Below, piece by piece: positions 8,911 to 20,581 of a stretch of 64,000 nt of DNA (positions are counted from its first letter, which is position 1; every line of letters starts with the position of its first letter). The notes below the pieces were generated by a model, which was given only the letters and a program-made list of their open reading frames with translations, was not told the origin of the DNA and searched no databases. The position numbers and the translations under genes were made by a program. The stretch is from Akkermansia sp. RCC_12PD (GTDB lineage: Bacteria > Verrucomicrobiota > Verrucomicrobiia > Verrucomicrobiales > Akkermansiaceae). The DNA lies in contig NZ_CP143889.1 of NCBI RefSeq assembly GCF_036417355.1, forward strand, positions 2,480,001-2,544,000, given 5' to 3'.

Positions 8911-9193
8911 GAAGAACCTTCAGCCGGAAATCCGGGAATGGACGGCGGAACGCCGGGATATGGATTTCAACCGTCATATCAACAATGCCGCCTATCTGGT
9001 TTGGGCGCTGGAATCCCTGCCGGAAGCCTGGCAGGCGGAACGCGCCCTGACTGGCATTCACCTGCACTTCAGGAAGGAAAGCCATGCCGGGGAACAGATG
9101 AAGTCCCTATTGTTCCGCCAGGAGAATCTTACCTGCCACCATATCATGCAGGGGGATGAACTGCGGGCGGAAGCGGTGCTGGAATGGACCTGA
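8909..9193 (+). pseudogene. Truncated acyl-ACP thioesterase (C-terminal hotdog domain only)
   Basis: Ninety-four residues matching the second hotdog domain of bacterial FatA-type acyl-ACP thioesterases, which release fatty acids from ACP: EWTAERRDMDFNRHINNAAYLVWALESLP carries the N-R-H-x-N-N motif that begins the second domain. Complete family members are about 240-260 residues with two hotdog domains; the first domain is missing here and the upstream DNA holds other genes. The open frame extends to a TTG at 8852, but similarity begins near 8909. A 22-codon ORF (9193-9261) overlaps its stop as TGATG. Probably non-functional. Confidence 0.6.
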
Positions 9194-9267
9194 TGGACAG
9201 AATGATGAAGAAAAAACTCTACCTGTCCATCAAGTACGCCAGCTCCATTAAAGTCATTTAGCCACTC

Positions 9268-9313
9268 AACAACAAGGCCGCCCCGGTTCACCCCGGGCGG
9301 CCTTGTTGTTTTT
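9268..9313 (+). terminator. Strong stem-loop terminator between convergent genes
   Basis: Sixteen-base-pair perfect stem (arms 9268-9283 and 9295-9310, both containing AACAACAAGGCC or its complement), followed by TTT on the plus strand. It separates the thioesterase fragment from the 3' end of the autotransporter gene and could stop transcripts from both sides. Confidence 0.75.
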
Positions 9314-9363
9314 GCAGCAGAAACGGTGTTTCCACCATTTCCCCTGATCTGTCCTGACTTTTT

Positions 9364-12300
9364 TTAGAAGTCGTAGCGGTAGCCGATGCTTCCGTTTACC
9401 GAGCTGGCTCCGTTGCGGATGTCCGCGTTGCCGTTGACAAAGACCGTCCCCTGCGTCCCTACCGGCACGCTCAGGCCCGCTCCTATCTGCAACGCCGTCC
9501 GACCTACCTTGGCTCCACGCACTTGCTGCGTGTAGCCGGGGTTGGCAAGGAAGCCCACCGACGTTTCTCCCCGGTCGTCTCCCAGGTCCTGGGCCGCGTT
9601 GATACGCAGTTCCGCCAGCGCTTCCCTCCCGAAGATGTTGCTGCCTACAAGACCCATCCACCGGCCGCCCAAGGCAAGTGTCCCCGTCGTCCATTCCTGC
9701 TTGTCCACGCTCAGGCCCGCGTTGCCCGCTCCCGTTTCACGGTAGCCGTCCATGCGCGTGGTGACCACCGAGGCGTTGAAGAGGGGCTGCAGGATGCTGC
9801 TCCTGTTTTCGTTGAGGTAGATGTCGTAGGTGAGTTCATACATCGCTCCCATTCCCCAGCCGTTGGTGTTGCCTTGCGTCCTGTAGCTGCCCGCTCCGTA
9901 GTCCACCGTCCGGTTGAGTTTGGCATCGTTCCACCCGCCCGTCAGGATGAGCGTGTGGGCCCAGCGCTTGCTTTGGTAGCGGCCGAAGAGGTTGGCGTAG
10001 TAGCTGTCCAGGTGGCCGTCGGCCGTGTCCGCCGCGCTGGCCGTCAGGTCGCCGTAGTTGGCCGTGAAGGCCGCCCCCATCGTGAAGGAGTCGCTGAGGT
10101 CCACGTCCACCCCGAAGGTGCCCCCCCCAGGTGGTGAGCTTGTAGCCGCTTTCATCACCCCTGGTGTCCAGCTGGGCGTAGGAGCCCGTGCCTTCCATCC
10201 ACATGTGGAAGTAGGGGAGGTCTTCGTTGATGTAGGCGGGGTTGACGCCCATCTGGTTGGTGCGGTTGCGTATCCATCCCATTTGTTCTCTCAGCGCGTC
10301 GCGCTGGGCGGTACCCAGGGCGTTGACCGTGGAACCCGCCGACGCAGCCAGAGCTCTGGATGCACCGGACAGATTCGGAGCTTCCCCCGTAATCATATTG
10401 CTCACAGCATTCATGAGCTGGCCCAGTTGGGAAGTTGCGTCCAGATTGTTTCTGGCTTCCCACAGGAGATTGGAACCGGCTGCCGCATTGTAGGAGTCAG
10501 CGGCGGGAGTGAAGATGTTTTCCTGCTGAACGGTGGCGTTCAACACGATGTTATTCCCGTCCCTGGACATGACGGCATCCTTGTAGTACACGGCAAAAAG
10601 CCCGGTGGTCCCGATGGAAAGGGAAGCACCTTCATCCAGTCCATTGATCAGGTCCGCCGTCATCAGCACCACGTTTTCCAGGTTATCATACGTGCCCAGG
10701 CCGGTGTTGCCCGTCATGTTGGCAAGCACGAACTGGGCTCCATCTCCGATGGTGATGGAATCCGCCGTGATCATGGCGGAGCCAAAGGGATCCGCCTGGT
10801 TCAGGTTATACACGAATTCCGTGGTGGAACCGCTCTGGAAGTCAATGCTGTTCAGATTCAGGGCCGTATTGGCGTTTCCGCTGCCTGAGCCGGTGGCTTC
10901 CACGCGCAGGATGCCGGAAGAGCCCACCGCCACATTCCTGTAGTCAAGTCCGGCGGAAGCCTCCGTCCCCTTCAGGACGAGCGTGCCGCCGTCATGCACG
11001 TTCAAGTCGTACGCGGTGCTCCCGGTCCGCATTTCCTGAGTGACCTTTCCGGAGATGTCCAGAGTGCCCTCTCCCTGCAAAGTGCCGGAGAAGGAGGCGC
11101 TTCCAGCCGTGGTGGAGGTGATGGACAGGGTGTTCCCGTTCAAGGCCAGAGCGCCGGAACCGGACAGCCGCAGAATGGACTTGTCCCCCGTGCCGTCCAG
11201 GCTCAGAGTTCCATTCAGCGTGACGGACGTTCCGGACAGCCGGGCTTCTCCGCTCAGGGACAGTTCCGCCCCTTCCTGAATGCGGAGGGAGCCGGTTCCG
11301 GTGATGGTGCCGTAATCCATGCTGCTTGTTCCGGTCAGGTCGAGAGCGCCCTTAATAGTCAGGGTGCCTCCGGCTTCCGTGGCGGTAAGGATTCCGATTC
11401 CGGCGTTGCCGTTAATGGTCAGGCCGCCTCCTTCCAGCGTGAGGGTGCCCAGGGAGTTTTCCGCGCCGTTGAGTACGATGCCGCCTTCACGCAGAGTAAG
11501 GGTTTCCATGTTCATCGTTCCTCCAACCGTCAGTGTCCCGGTTCCTTCCTTGATGAAGGCAACGTTGCTGCCTCCCGTGATGCTGCCTCCCATGACGGTA
11601 TCCTGGCCGGCCGGGTCAATGTCGTCTTCTCCCGTCGTCATTTCTTTGTTGTTGAGAATGACGACGGCCGTGCCATCTCCGGTGTTGTTGACGACCAGGC
11701 TGCTGCCGGAGGCTCCTATCAGGTTGTTGATTTTAGCTCCTTCGCCGTCGTCTTCTCCAGGAGTTCCAGCCAGGTTGACCGTCAAGGTCTGGCCACTGCC
11801 GATGACAACGCCGGCGTAGCCGGAGAGCGTTTGATAGGAGTTGACTTCATGAGCGTTTCCTCCTTCCGCCTGCACGCGGTAGAGGCCGGTGGCCGCTCCG
11901 CTGAGCACCAGGCTGCCACCGTCCGTTCCTGTGACCCGGATGCCGTAGTTGGTCAGAAGGTCGGTAGTGAAGGCAATGTCGCCCAGGTTACCGACGGTCA
12001 GCGTTCCGCTGGTCAGGGTCAGGTAGCTGGAGGTGTCGTCGGTTTTGTGGTCCAGCAGAAGGTTGACAACGGCGTCGTTGCTCAGGTCCAGCGTCAGCCC
12101 TTCTCCCGCAATGGCCAGGTTCGGGGCGCTTCCCGTTCCGCTGCCGTTGCTGATGACAGCGTCGGATGCCTGCGTATCCTGGCCGATGTTTTCCGTCCCA
12201 AGGGCAATGGTAAGCCCGTCCAGGCCTCCTTCTCCTACAGTTACGGATCCGGTGACTCCGGTCAGACGGGAGCCGGCGGCGATATTCAACGTCCCCTTCA

Positions 12301-14962
12301 TATGGCTGCCGTTGGCTCCGGAGAGGTTCAGGTTGCCTTCCATGATGGAAATTCCTTCCGTGATTCCGCCGAGGATGGTTTCTGCTCCTGCCGCGTCTGC
12401 CCCGAGTTTCAGGTCTCCCGCTCCGGTTTTGGTCAGGGACGGGCTGTCAGTCAGTGCATAAACGGTGGCGGAGGTTCCTTCTCCGGTAACGTTGATTTTG
12501 TCAAATTGGGTGAAGGTTGTGTGTTGGAAGTCCGTGGCTCCAAAGCTTCCCTTGAATTCAAGCGTCCTGTCTCCCCCTACCGTCGCTCCGGCGCTTCCTC
12601 CAATGATGATGCCGCCTTCTTCCCCTTCCGCTCCAAAGACGCTTCCTTCCGTCAGAGAGACGAGTACGTCGCCTCCTACCGTGCCGCAGTTGCCTGCCCC
12701 GTAGATGTCGCCCAGGTAGGTCCCCGCCCCAAGGGTGACGGTGACGCTGCCGCCAATGCTGACGGGCAGGGCCGCGGCGTCTTCCGCCGTCCATGCGCTT
12801 CCTCTCCAGGACCCCCCCACGATCCGGCCCGTGAAGACGGATCCCCCGTCAATGGCGACGCTGGTATTTCCGTTGGTGGTCAGCGTGGTGCCGTCCCCCC
12901 AGTTCCAGAAAGAGCCGCCCATGATGTCTCCCGTGAAGATGATTCCTTCTTTTCCGGTGATGGAGACGCTTGAGTTTCCTTCCACTTTTTGTATGCCTCC
13001 GTTGCTTTCGGATTTCGTGTTTGCGTAACTGCCCCCATAGATGTTTTTGACGAAGTTGTTTTGCCCGTCTGTGCCGGAGAGTTCCGCATTGCTTAAATCA
13101 ACAGTTACCGAGGTGCTGCCTTGGATTGTCGTCCCTGAAACCTGGTTGGCCGTCCATGCGCTGCCGCCCGTGATGAAGTTCTGGTTTGTTGCGTTGCTGA
13201 AGTCTCCCAGGTTGACGGTCGCGTTGTTGCTATACTGGATATTGGTGACCAGGACGTTTGTGTTTCCTGTGATGATGGTGACGGCATTATGGGAGGAAGT
13301 GCTTCCTCCGATGATGGCTCCGGCCACGATGGCGTTATCCTTGACGGTAACGTTTGTGCTGCCCGTCAGAGTTGTGCTCGCTCCCTGCTTGTTTCCGCCG
13401 ATGACGTGTTCCGCCGTGGCGTTTCCCGAGAGCTGCACATGGGTGTCTCCCGTCAGTGTGCTGGTCTGGAGGTTGTTCCTCCATACGTTGTCTACCCCCC
13501 CGGAGATGATGCCAAACGCCCCTCCGTTAATATCCATCCAGATGTCCCCCTGGTAGTTGAGGTTGCCGGACGACAAGGTCGCCCCACTATTGTATACCCC
13601 GGCCAGGTTGATTTTGGTTTCGCTGGAGTTGATGATTTGATAAACTTTGTCCCCGCTGGTCGTCAGGGTTCCGTTCAAATATCCCAGGCTGACATTGGTC
13701 GCGGTTCCGTCAAGCGACAGGGTAAAGGCATTTTTGATGGTTTTTTCCAACGTTCCGTCCGCTCCCGCCGAAACCCAGGTCACGCTGGCTATCGCGCCTT
13801 CATTGATTGTAAGCGTGGAGCCGTTTATGTTGTATTGGTCCGAATTCAGCCCCGTGACGGAAAAGTTCGTATTAAGGATGCTCCCTAAATCGAACGTGTA
13901 TTTCTGACCGTCCGCCACCAGGCTGTCAAGTGCGCCGCCGATGTCAATAGTACCTGAAGTGAAGGATACACCTTCCATGGTAAAGGAAGAGCCGGATTCC
14001 GTATAGGTTAACTTGGCTCCATCAACAGTCACATTCTGCAATGTGCCGGTGCCGTTCATATTCAGTACTGCATTTGTTCCCAGAGTGGCGGAGTTGAAAT
14101 TCAGCGTTCCTCCTGCCATGGTGATTATTCCGGAATAAGCCAGGGAAGAATTATTGATATTCAGGATGCCTCCTTGGGCCGTGATATTCGCGTTGATGAC
14201 GGCTCCCGTCAGGTTCTGCGTACCCGTTCCGGCCATGATTAGATTTATTCCTCCTGTGGGAGTAGTCTTGCCGTTCACCCCGGCGTACTGCGTGGTTTCC
14301 CCGATGCTTCCCCCGTACGTGTAATCTCCGTTGCCCGTCAGGGTAAGATCCGCTCTGGCGGAATTGGCCGACTGGACGCGTCCCTTATGCGTTCCGCTGA
14401 ATTCGTCGGCATCATTCAAACCGGCCAGAGAAGCGGCATTGGAAATTTGCAGCGTCAGGTTGTTGGAACCTTGATTGGTTGAGCCCGACAAATCCACTGT
14501 TGCGTTGGCGAGCGCCGTTCCCGTAATCTGGAGAATGGCCCCTCCGGACTGCGTCTTCTTCTGGGAAAGGATAATGTTCCCGCTAAAATTGCTTTCCTGG
14601 GAACCAAGCACAAATTTGGAGGCATAGTCGGCATTCTTGTTAGCCGCTACCAGCATCAAATCTCCTTCTCCGGCAAATGAACCGTTCAAATTGATGGTAC
14701 AGGCGCCGTTTGAATTCTGATTAATGGTAAACGAGGAGCCTGCTCCTAAATAAAGCCCTGTGGAGTAATTGTTATTTCCTGAAGTTACATCAAGGTTGAA
14801 GGATTGCTCCCCAGTGACTGAATATTCATTGGCGGACTCATTATTATTGAAGGTGGAGTCCGCTCCCCATGCGGGAGATTCAGAAGTTGGGACGGCCAAG
14901 GAAACACTGGTGTAACAAGCCAGAACAGCCGCCAGCAGAGCAATAGGCAGGTGTAGACGCAT
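9364..14962 (-). pseudogene. Large autotransporter (PATR repeats plus beta-domain) with an apparent frameshift
   Basis: A 5.6-kb gene for a type V secreted protein of about 1865 residues if the frame is restored. It starts MRLHLPIALLAAVLACYTSVSLA (signal peptide). It then has about 1480 residues of Gly/Thr/Ser-rich beta-helix repeats, including PATR-type motifs such as LTKTGAGDLKLGA and KEGTGTLTVGG. A C-terminal autotransporter barrel follows, ending VNGSIGYRYDF with terminal Phe. The long frame runs 14962 to about 10129; the barrel continues in another frame to TAA at 9364. The break is a run of eight C (10121-10128, eight G in sense). Seven would read TTWGGTFGVDVDLSD. It could be phase variation, a mutation or a sequencing error. 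Confidence 0.85.
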
Positions 14963-15000
14963 TTTTTGTTATGGTGTTAATTTTTATGTATTTATGTATA

Positions 15001-15028
15001 ATAATACGAATTTGAAATCCGAAGTCAA
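15001..15028 (-). promoter_or_regulatory. Candidate sigma-70 promoter of the autotransporter gene
   Basis: On the minus strand TTGACT (15023-15028) is followed after 16 bases by TATTAT (15001-15006), about 40 bases before the ATG at 14960-14962. The surrounding 100 bases are strongly AT-rich. Confidence 0.5.
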
Positions 15029-15649
15029 CGAAAATTTTTGATATGAAAACGTTTTAGAAAAGATGAGAAGAGTGAAGAAGAAGCAGGAACGAAAGGGAGA
15101 AACTATGTGAATACATATTCAATAACATCACTATTAATGATTTAGATATTTTCCAAAATAAATTTAAATCTTTATCGAATTTCAAAACCGTTGCGCTAAC
15201 CTTGGAGGATGATTGTAAAAAATTGTTTATCAATAGATTTCTTTGTTGATTATCTTTAAGACACGAGCACAAATTACTCGAATTCTCCTCCTACCGATAG
15301 ACGAGCCACGCTAGTCATGCATCGTTGCTTTGGCAGGATTAGTCTGCGAAGGTATCACTTCCGAACGTTTTCATTCTCCGGCCCGGCATCTAATGTTTCA
15401 GGGACCAGTACAGGAGGGAGTATTCCGGATGTGTAAAAGGTAAAGGGATACCGTGAGGCCGGCTTCTTCTTAACTCTCGAATGGCTGAATTCGTGCCACT
15501 TATTTTCGTACAAGGGGGGGTATCAGGCAACGGATCTGATCATGAAATTGAAACTCCAGCTGACTTTCAGAATCACCTTGAACAACTTCAAACAGGTGTG
15601 AATCAGAAAAAACAAGGTACTGATATGGGTGCTGGTTGAGCAATTTTGA
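15029..15649. other. Intergenic stretch without a convincing gene
   Basis: About 620 bases between the autotransporter promoter and the tRNA-Val terminator. The first 220 bases are AT-rich; the rest has normal composition. Short frames exist (for example minus strand 15054-15272) but none shows a start context, domain or codon pattern like the neighbouring genes. A run of seven G occurs near 15514-15520. Confidence 0.5.
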
Positions 15650-15656
15650 AAAAGAA

Positions 15657-15689
15657 AAACGCCTCGAAATTCTTGATTCCGAGGCGTTT
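15657..15689 (-). terminator. Terminator of tRNA-Val
   Basis: On the minus strand, ten-base-pair stem (AAACGCCTCG and CGAGGCGTTT on the plus strand at 15657-15666 and 15680-15689), followed by TTTTTCTTTTTC in the direction of transcription, eight bases past the tRNA 3' end. Confidence 0.8.
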
Positions 15690-15696
15690 ATGAAAA

Positions 15697-15771
15697 TGGT
15701 ACGCGGTACTGGTTTCGAACCAGTGACCCCATGCGTGTGAAGCATGTGCTCTACCACTGAGCTAACCGCGC
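15697..15771 (-). tRNA. tRNA-Val (anticodon CAC)
   Basis: A 75-nt cloverleaf on the minus strand. The acceptor stem is GCGCGGT paired with ACCGCGT (first pair G-U), the D arm is AGCTCAGTGGTAGAGC, the anticodon stem-loop is CATGC-TTCACAC-GCATG with anticodon CAC, the T arm is CTGGTTCGAAACCAG, and the discriminator A is followed by an encoded CCA. It reads the GUG valine codon. Confidence 0.95.
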
Positions 15772-17078
15772 GTCTATGGTGCGGAAAAAATATATCGGAG
15801 GGTTTGGGAATTGGCAAGGAGTTTTTTGAAGTCGGATGAAAATGATCAAAGTTTTTTCTTTCCTTGCTCTTTGGTAGGAACTGTCTTTATACGGGGAAAA
15901 ATAGCCGGAAGGATTGATTTTTCTCATGCAGGGAAAATCTGTTTCCGACTGAAGCCCTCTATTAATGATCAACATGAAAATACCTCTGTTCCTGAAAGGA
16001 AATTACTGTGTACACTTGGCGCGAAGGGAATCGGGCCGGTGCTTTGGTGAGTTGTCGTGCCTACACGGAGGATTTCCGATTACCTGGTTTATTCCATTTA
16101 TTGCGATAGGACGGAACGGCGCATCGCCGTGTAGATTTCAAATGGAGGGATGCTTTTGGCGCAGGATTTTACGCTTGCAGGCGTGTGCAGGACCTAGTGT
16201 ATCCATTTCATAGTGTTACTTTCCCTTTTCCTGCGCATATCTCCCGGCAATGCTGAATTTCCCATCGGAAGAAGATTTGGCCAATAGAAAAAGCAAAGAT
16301 GGCTGCGGTCATTTTGTCCCAATGGAAAGTGACCATGATCATACATATTGGAGAAGAACGATACCCGTCATGCCAATGGATTTGCAGTTTCTCATCACGC
16401 AGATGATTTCCATTCCGTTGCCGGAGAAAATGATTCTACTGCAGTTTCAAGATTAATGAATTGGGAGATGAGCGTTTTCCGTTAAAGGGGAAGGGCAGCG
16501 CTGCCCTGGCGATAATGCCGTGCTATTGTATCCTGAACCATAGGGGACGGGAATTTTCCTCTTGCCATGATTTTGGCACATAACGGCTTTCCAGGGGAAG
16601 GGAAATTGAATAGGCGGATCAACTTCACTGACCGGGAAAAAGCCCCCTCGTTCTTCCGGAGGGCTGGGGTACTGTCATTCTGTGTTTTTCAACGGCGGGT
16701 GTCCATACTGACAATTGTTTGGGGGAGGTAGCGCTTCGTAAGGATGTTGCTGGCCATGATGAAGCCGGCGAGATGAAGGAAAGTCTGCCGCCTCTTACAT
16801 CCAATCAAAGGCTGGGAGTGACTGCCTGGATTTTTTGAAACTGTGGCTTGGAGGATTTTCCCAAGAGAGAAGAATGTTTCTATCCAAGGCTACTTTTTCT
16901 ACTGTCGGGCCTCCCGGAATTCCCAGGCACGGCATGTATACTTTCCTCTTCTCAAGATTTTCTTCTTCATTTTATCAAGTTATTAATTGTCAATATTTTC
17001 CAGTGCTCTTTCCGGGAAAGGGGGATGGTGGCTGAATTCCGGCTTGTAGAATATCCGCCGTCTTTTTAAACTCCGGGC
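15772..17078. other. Gene-poor 1.3-kb intergenic region
   Basis: No frame longer than about 80 codons looks real, and no known domain is visible on either strand. Short frames (15811-16050, 15965-16213, 16250-16456, 16835-17035) have poor start contexts and mixed composition. A perfect 14-base palindrome GGGCAGCGCTGCCC lies at 16493-16506. The length is unusual beside the tightly packed genes elsewhere, so it could hold decayed genes or an RNA I cannot recognise. Confidence 0.5.
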
Positions 17079-18182
17079 ATGAGTTGCACAAGCCCACCCC
17101 GAGCATGGGCCCAGATTGATACTGGTGCATTGAAGCACAATCTGAATGTCGTCCGCCGCATCATGCCGGACCACCGTTTGATGGCCATTGTGAAGGCGGA
17201 GGCTTACGGACACGGTCTGGAAGGCGTGGTGAAGGCTCTGGACGACGAGGGCTGCGCTTTTTTCGGGGTGGCGACCGTGGCGGAAGCCGGCCGGGTGCGG
17301 GACGCTGGGGCCAAAACGTGCCCTTTCATTCTTGGTCCCTGTTTTGCGGGAGAACGGGAGGAAATTGTCCTGAACGGCTGGCGCGCCGCCCTTTCCAGCA
17401 TGGAGGAGGCGGAACATTTCAATTCCCTGGGGAGGCTGTACAACAAGCCCGTGCATGTCCATCTGGCCGTGGATACCGGCATGGGGCGCAGCGGTTTTCT
17501 GCCCAGCGAACTGCATGGCCTTACCGAAAGGCTTAAGCAATTCTCCTTCCTGGATTTGGAAGGCGTGTTTTCCCACCTTTCCGCGGCATCGGACGATATT
17601 TCCTTTACGCACGGTCAGATCAGCGGATTTGCGGAGGCGGTGAATGAACTTTCCAAGGGCCACGAGTACAAGTTCCGCCATTTGTGCAGCAGCGCGGCCG
17701 TATTCAATTACAAGGTGCCCTGTGCCAACATGGTGAGACTGGGGAGAATTCTGTACGGGTATTCTCCCATGCCGTCGCCCCACAACAAGGAACTGCGCCC
17801 CACGCTGACGCTCTACAGCCGCATTACTTTGATACGTACATTGCCGGGCAATCACGGCGTCTCCTACAACCATTGTTATATCACCAAGGGTTGCACGAAG
17901 GTAGCGACTATCGGCATCGGTTATGCGGACGGCTATCTTCAGTATTTGTCCAATCAGGGAGCGCGTGTGTATATCAACGGCCAGTACTGCCCCGTTCTGG
18001 GACGCATTACCATGGACCAGATCATGGTGGATGTAACGTACATGGACCAGGTGAATACCGGTGACCTGGTGGAGATCATGGGGCCCAATGTGAGCTGGGA
18101 GGAGCTGACGCGCCGCGCCAATACCATCCCCAGCAACGTGCTGACCAGCATCAGTTCTCGTGTTCCGCGGATTTACGTGTAA
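17079..18182 (+). CDS. alr: Alanine racemase
   Basis: A 367-residue PLP-dependent racemase that interconverts L- and D-alanine for peptidoglycan. The PLP-lysine motif is intact ([11 protein letters not shown], Lys39), followed by an alpha/beta barrel with [22 protein letters not shown] and [13 protein letters not shown]. The C-terminal beta domain has the catalytic tyrosine region [18 protein letters not shown] and [13 protein letters not shown]. Length matches the family. It appears monocistronic, following a long intergenic region and ending near 400 bases of non-coding DNA. Confidence 0.95.
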   Translation: MSCTSPPRAWAQIDTGALKHNLNVVRRIMPDHRLMAIVKAEAYGHGLEGVVKALDDEGCAFFGVATVAEAGRVRDAGAKTCPFILGPCFAGEREEIVLNGWRAALSSMEEAEHFNSLGRLYNKPVHVHLAVDTGMGRSGFLPSELHGLTERLKQFSFLDLEGVFSHLSAASDDISFTHGQISGFAEAVNELSKGHEYKFRHLCSSAAVFNYKVPCANMVRLGRILYGYSPMPSPHNKELRPTLTLYSRITLIRTLPGNHGVSYNHCYITKGCTKVATIGIGYADGYLQYLSNQGARVYINGQYCPVLGRITMDQIMVDVTYMDQVNTGDLVEIMGPNVSWEELTRRANTIPSNVLTSISSRVPRIYV

Positions 18183-18579
18183 GCAGTTTCGCGCGGAGGC
18201 CGGATTCTATTGTTTTTCTTTTTTCCGGGATGCTTTCCCGGAAAGTTCCGGCTGTCATGCCATTCCGGATTTTGGAGAATTGGAAAAGCCTGCTGATGAA
18301 AACAGAGTAGTTTTTCAGGATATTGCCGGACGGACGGCTCCGCGCTTTTTAAGCTTTGGTCCGGTGGTTCGGAGTTTTTACTGTTTGCGGGTGTTTTTCC
18401 CGGCTGGCGAAAATTCTCGTTCCGTTATGCTTCGGGAAGGGTTTTCCATCGCGGGAGGGGGAGCAGAAATGCCGGGGTGGGGGGGATGCTTGCAGGAAAC
18501 AAGGAGGGTAAGAGAAATTTTCCGTCAAAAAGACAGTTTTTCTGGCGTTCAGCTTTCCTTTTAATTTTCCGGCGGAGTT
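18183..18579. other. Intergenic region between convergent alr and the opp operon
   Basis: About 400 bases between convergent genes. It contains a nine-base-pair inverted repeat (TTTCCGGGA at 18222-18230 with TCCCGGAAA at 18236-18244), which may end the alr transcript although it lacks a following T-run. I see no gene. Confidence 0.5.
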
Positions 18580-19587
18580 TTACCTCTGCCGGAGTTTGTC
18601 CCAGTCTTCCGGCTCCAGGGAGCAGGGGTCCGGAGCTACCCAGTGTCCCGGTTCTATTTCCACGGGCGTCAGGTCCGCTCCCACGGTTTCCGGATAGGCG
18701 GGGTGCTGAATGCGGTGGCCGAAGGCAGAACCAAGCGGCGGATTGATGGGGGAGGGTACGTCTCCCGGCAACGGCTGGTGCGTGTTGGCTTTAGCGGGGT
18801 CCGGTTCCGGAATGGCATCCAGCAGAGCCTTGGTGTAGGCGTGCCTGGGAGCCTGGTAGATGGTTTCCGCGTCTGACATTTCCACGATTTTTCCCAGGTA
18901 CATGACGGCCACGCGGTCGGAGATGTGTTTGACTACCGCTAGGTCATGGGCGATGAAGAGGTAGGAGAGCTTGCGTTCCTCCTGGAGTTCCAGGAGCAGG
19001 TTGAGCACCTGGGATTGTACGGACACGTCCAGAGCGGAGACGGGTTCGTCCAGAATGATGAGGCTGGGATTTAGCGTGAGGGCGCGGGCGATGCCGATGC
19101 GCTGGCGCTGACCGCCGGAAAATTCAAAGGGAAAGCGGTCGATGGCGCTGTCCGGCAGGCCCACGCGGTCCAGCAATCCGCGCACCCATTCCCGGCGCTG
19201 CGCCGGAGTGCCCATGCGGTGGATGACGAAGGGTTCCGCCACAATCTGCCCGATGGACTGCCGCTGGTTGAGGGATTCCGCAGGGTCCTGGAAGACCATC
19301 TGGATGTGGGGCCGCAGGGGCCGCATTTTGCGCTGGGAAAGGGTGGCAATGTTCTGGCCGTTGAACTGGATGGACCCTCCTGTAGGCTTCAGCAGGCGCA
19401 CGATGCTTTTGCCGATGGTGGATTTTCCGCAGCCGGATTCCCCCACCAGCCCCAGCGTTTCGCCGGGATAGATGTTGAAGGAGACGTCGTCCACCGCCTT
19501 CACCCAGCCCGCCTGGCGCAGGAAGATCCCGGAGCGGACGGGAAAGTACATTTTCAGGTTGTTGACTTGCAAGAGTGGTTCCGGCAT
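18580..19587 (-). CDS. Oligopeptide/dipeptide ABC transporter ATP-binding protein (OppF/DppF-like)
   Basis: A 335-residue ABC ATPase that energises peptide uptake at the inner face of the membrane. It has Walker A GESGCGKST (about 49-57), signature FSGGQRQRIGIARAL, Walker B LIILDEPVSALD, and the Opp/Dpp C-terminal extension (TKALLDAIPEPDP). The N-terminus MPEPLLQVNNLKMYFPVRSG with the following FLRQAG insertion is typical of OppF rather than OppD. Last gene of a five-gene minus-strand operon, 13 bases after the oppD-like gene. Confidence 0.9.
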   Translation of the reverse strand: MPEPLLQVNNLKMYFPVRSGIFLRQAGWVKAVDDVSFNIYPGETLGLVGESGCGKSTIGKSIVRLLKPTGGSIQFNGQNIATLSQRKMRPLRPHIQMVFQDPAESLNQRQSIGQIVAEPFVIHRMGTPAQRREWVRGLLDRVGLPDSAIDRFPFEFSGGQRQRIGIARALTLNPSLIILDEPVSALDVSVQSQVLNLLLELQEERKLSYLFIAHDLAVVKHISDRVAVMYLGKIVEMSDAETIYQAPRHAYTKALLDAIPEPDPAKANTHQPLPGDVPSPINPPLGSAFGHRIQHPAYPETVGADLTPVEIEPGHWVAPDPCSLEPEDWDKLRQR

Positions 19588-19600
19588 GGCAAAGGAGGGG

Positions 19601-20578
<978 letters not shown>

Positions 20579-20581
20579 TTG

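Noticed and set aside
10994..12973. Long plus-strand ORF of 659 codons opposite the autotransporter
   Set aside because: It is the mirror of the repeat-rich autotransporter gene, with no start context or domain.
15500..15817. ORF across the tRNA-Val gene
   Set aside because: It includes the tRNA and shows no protein-like features.
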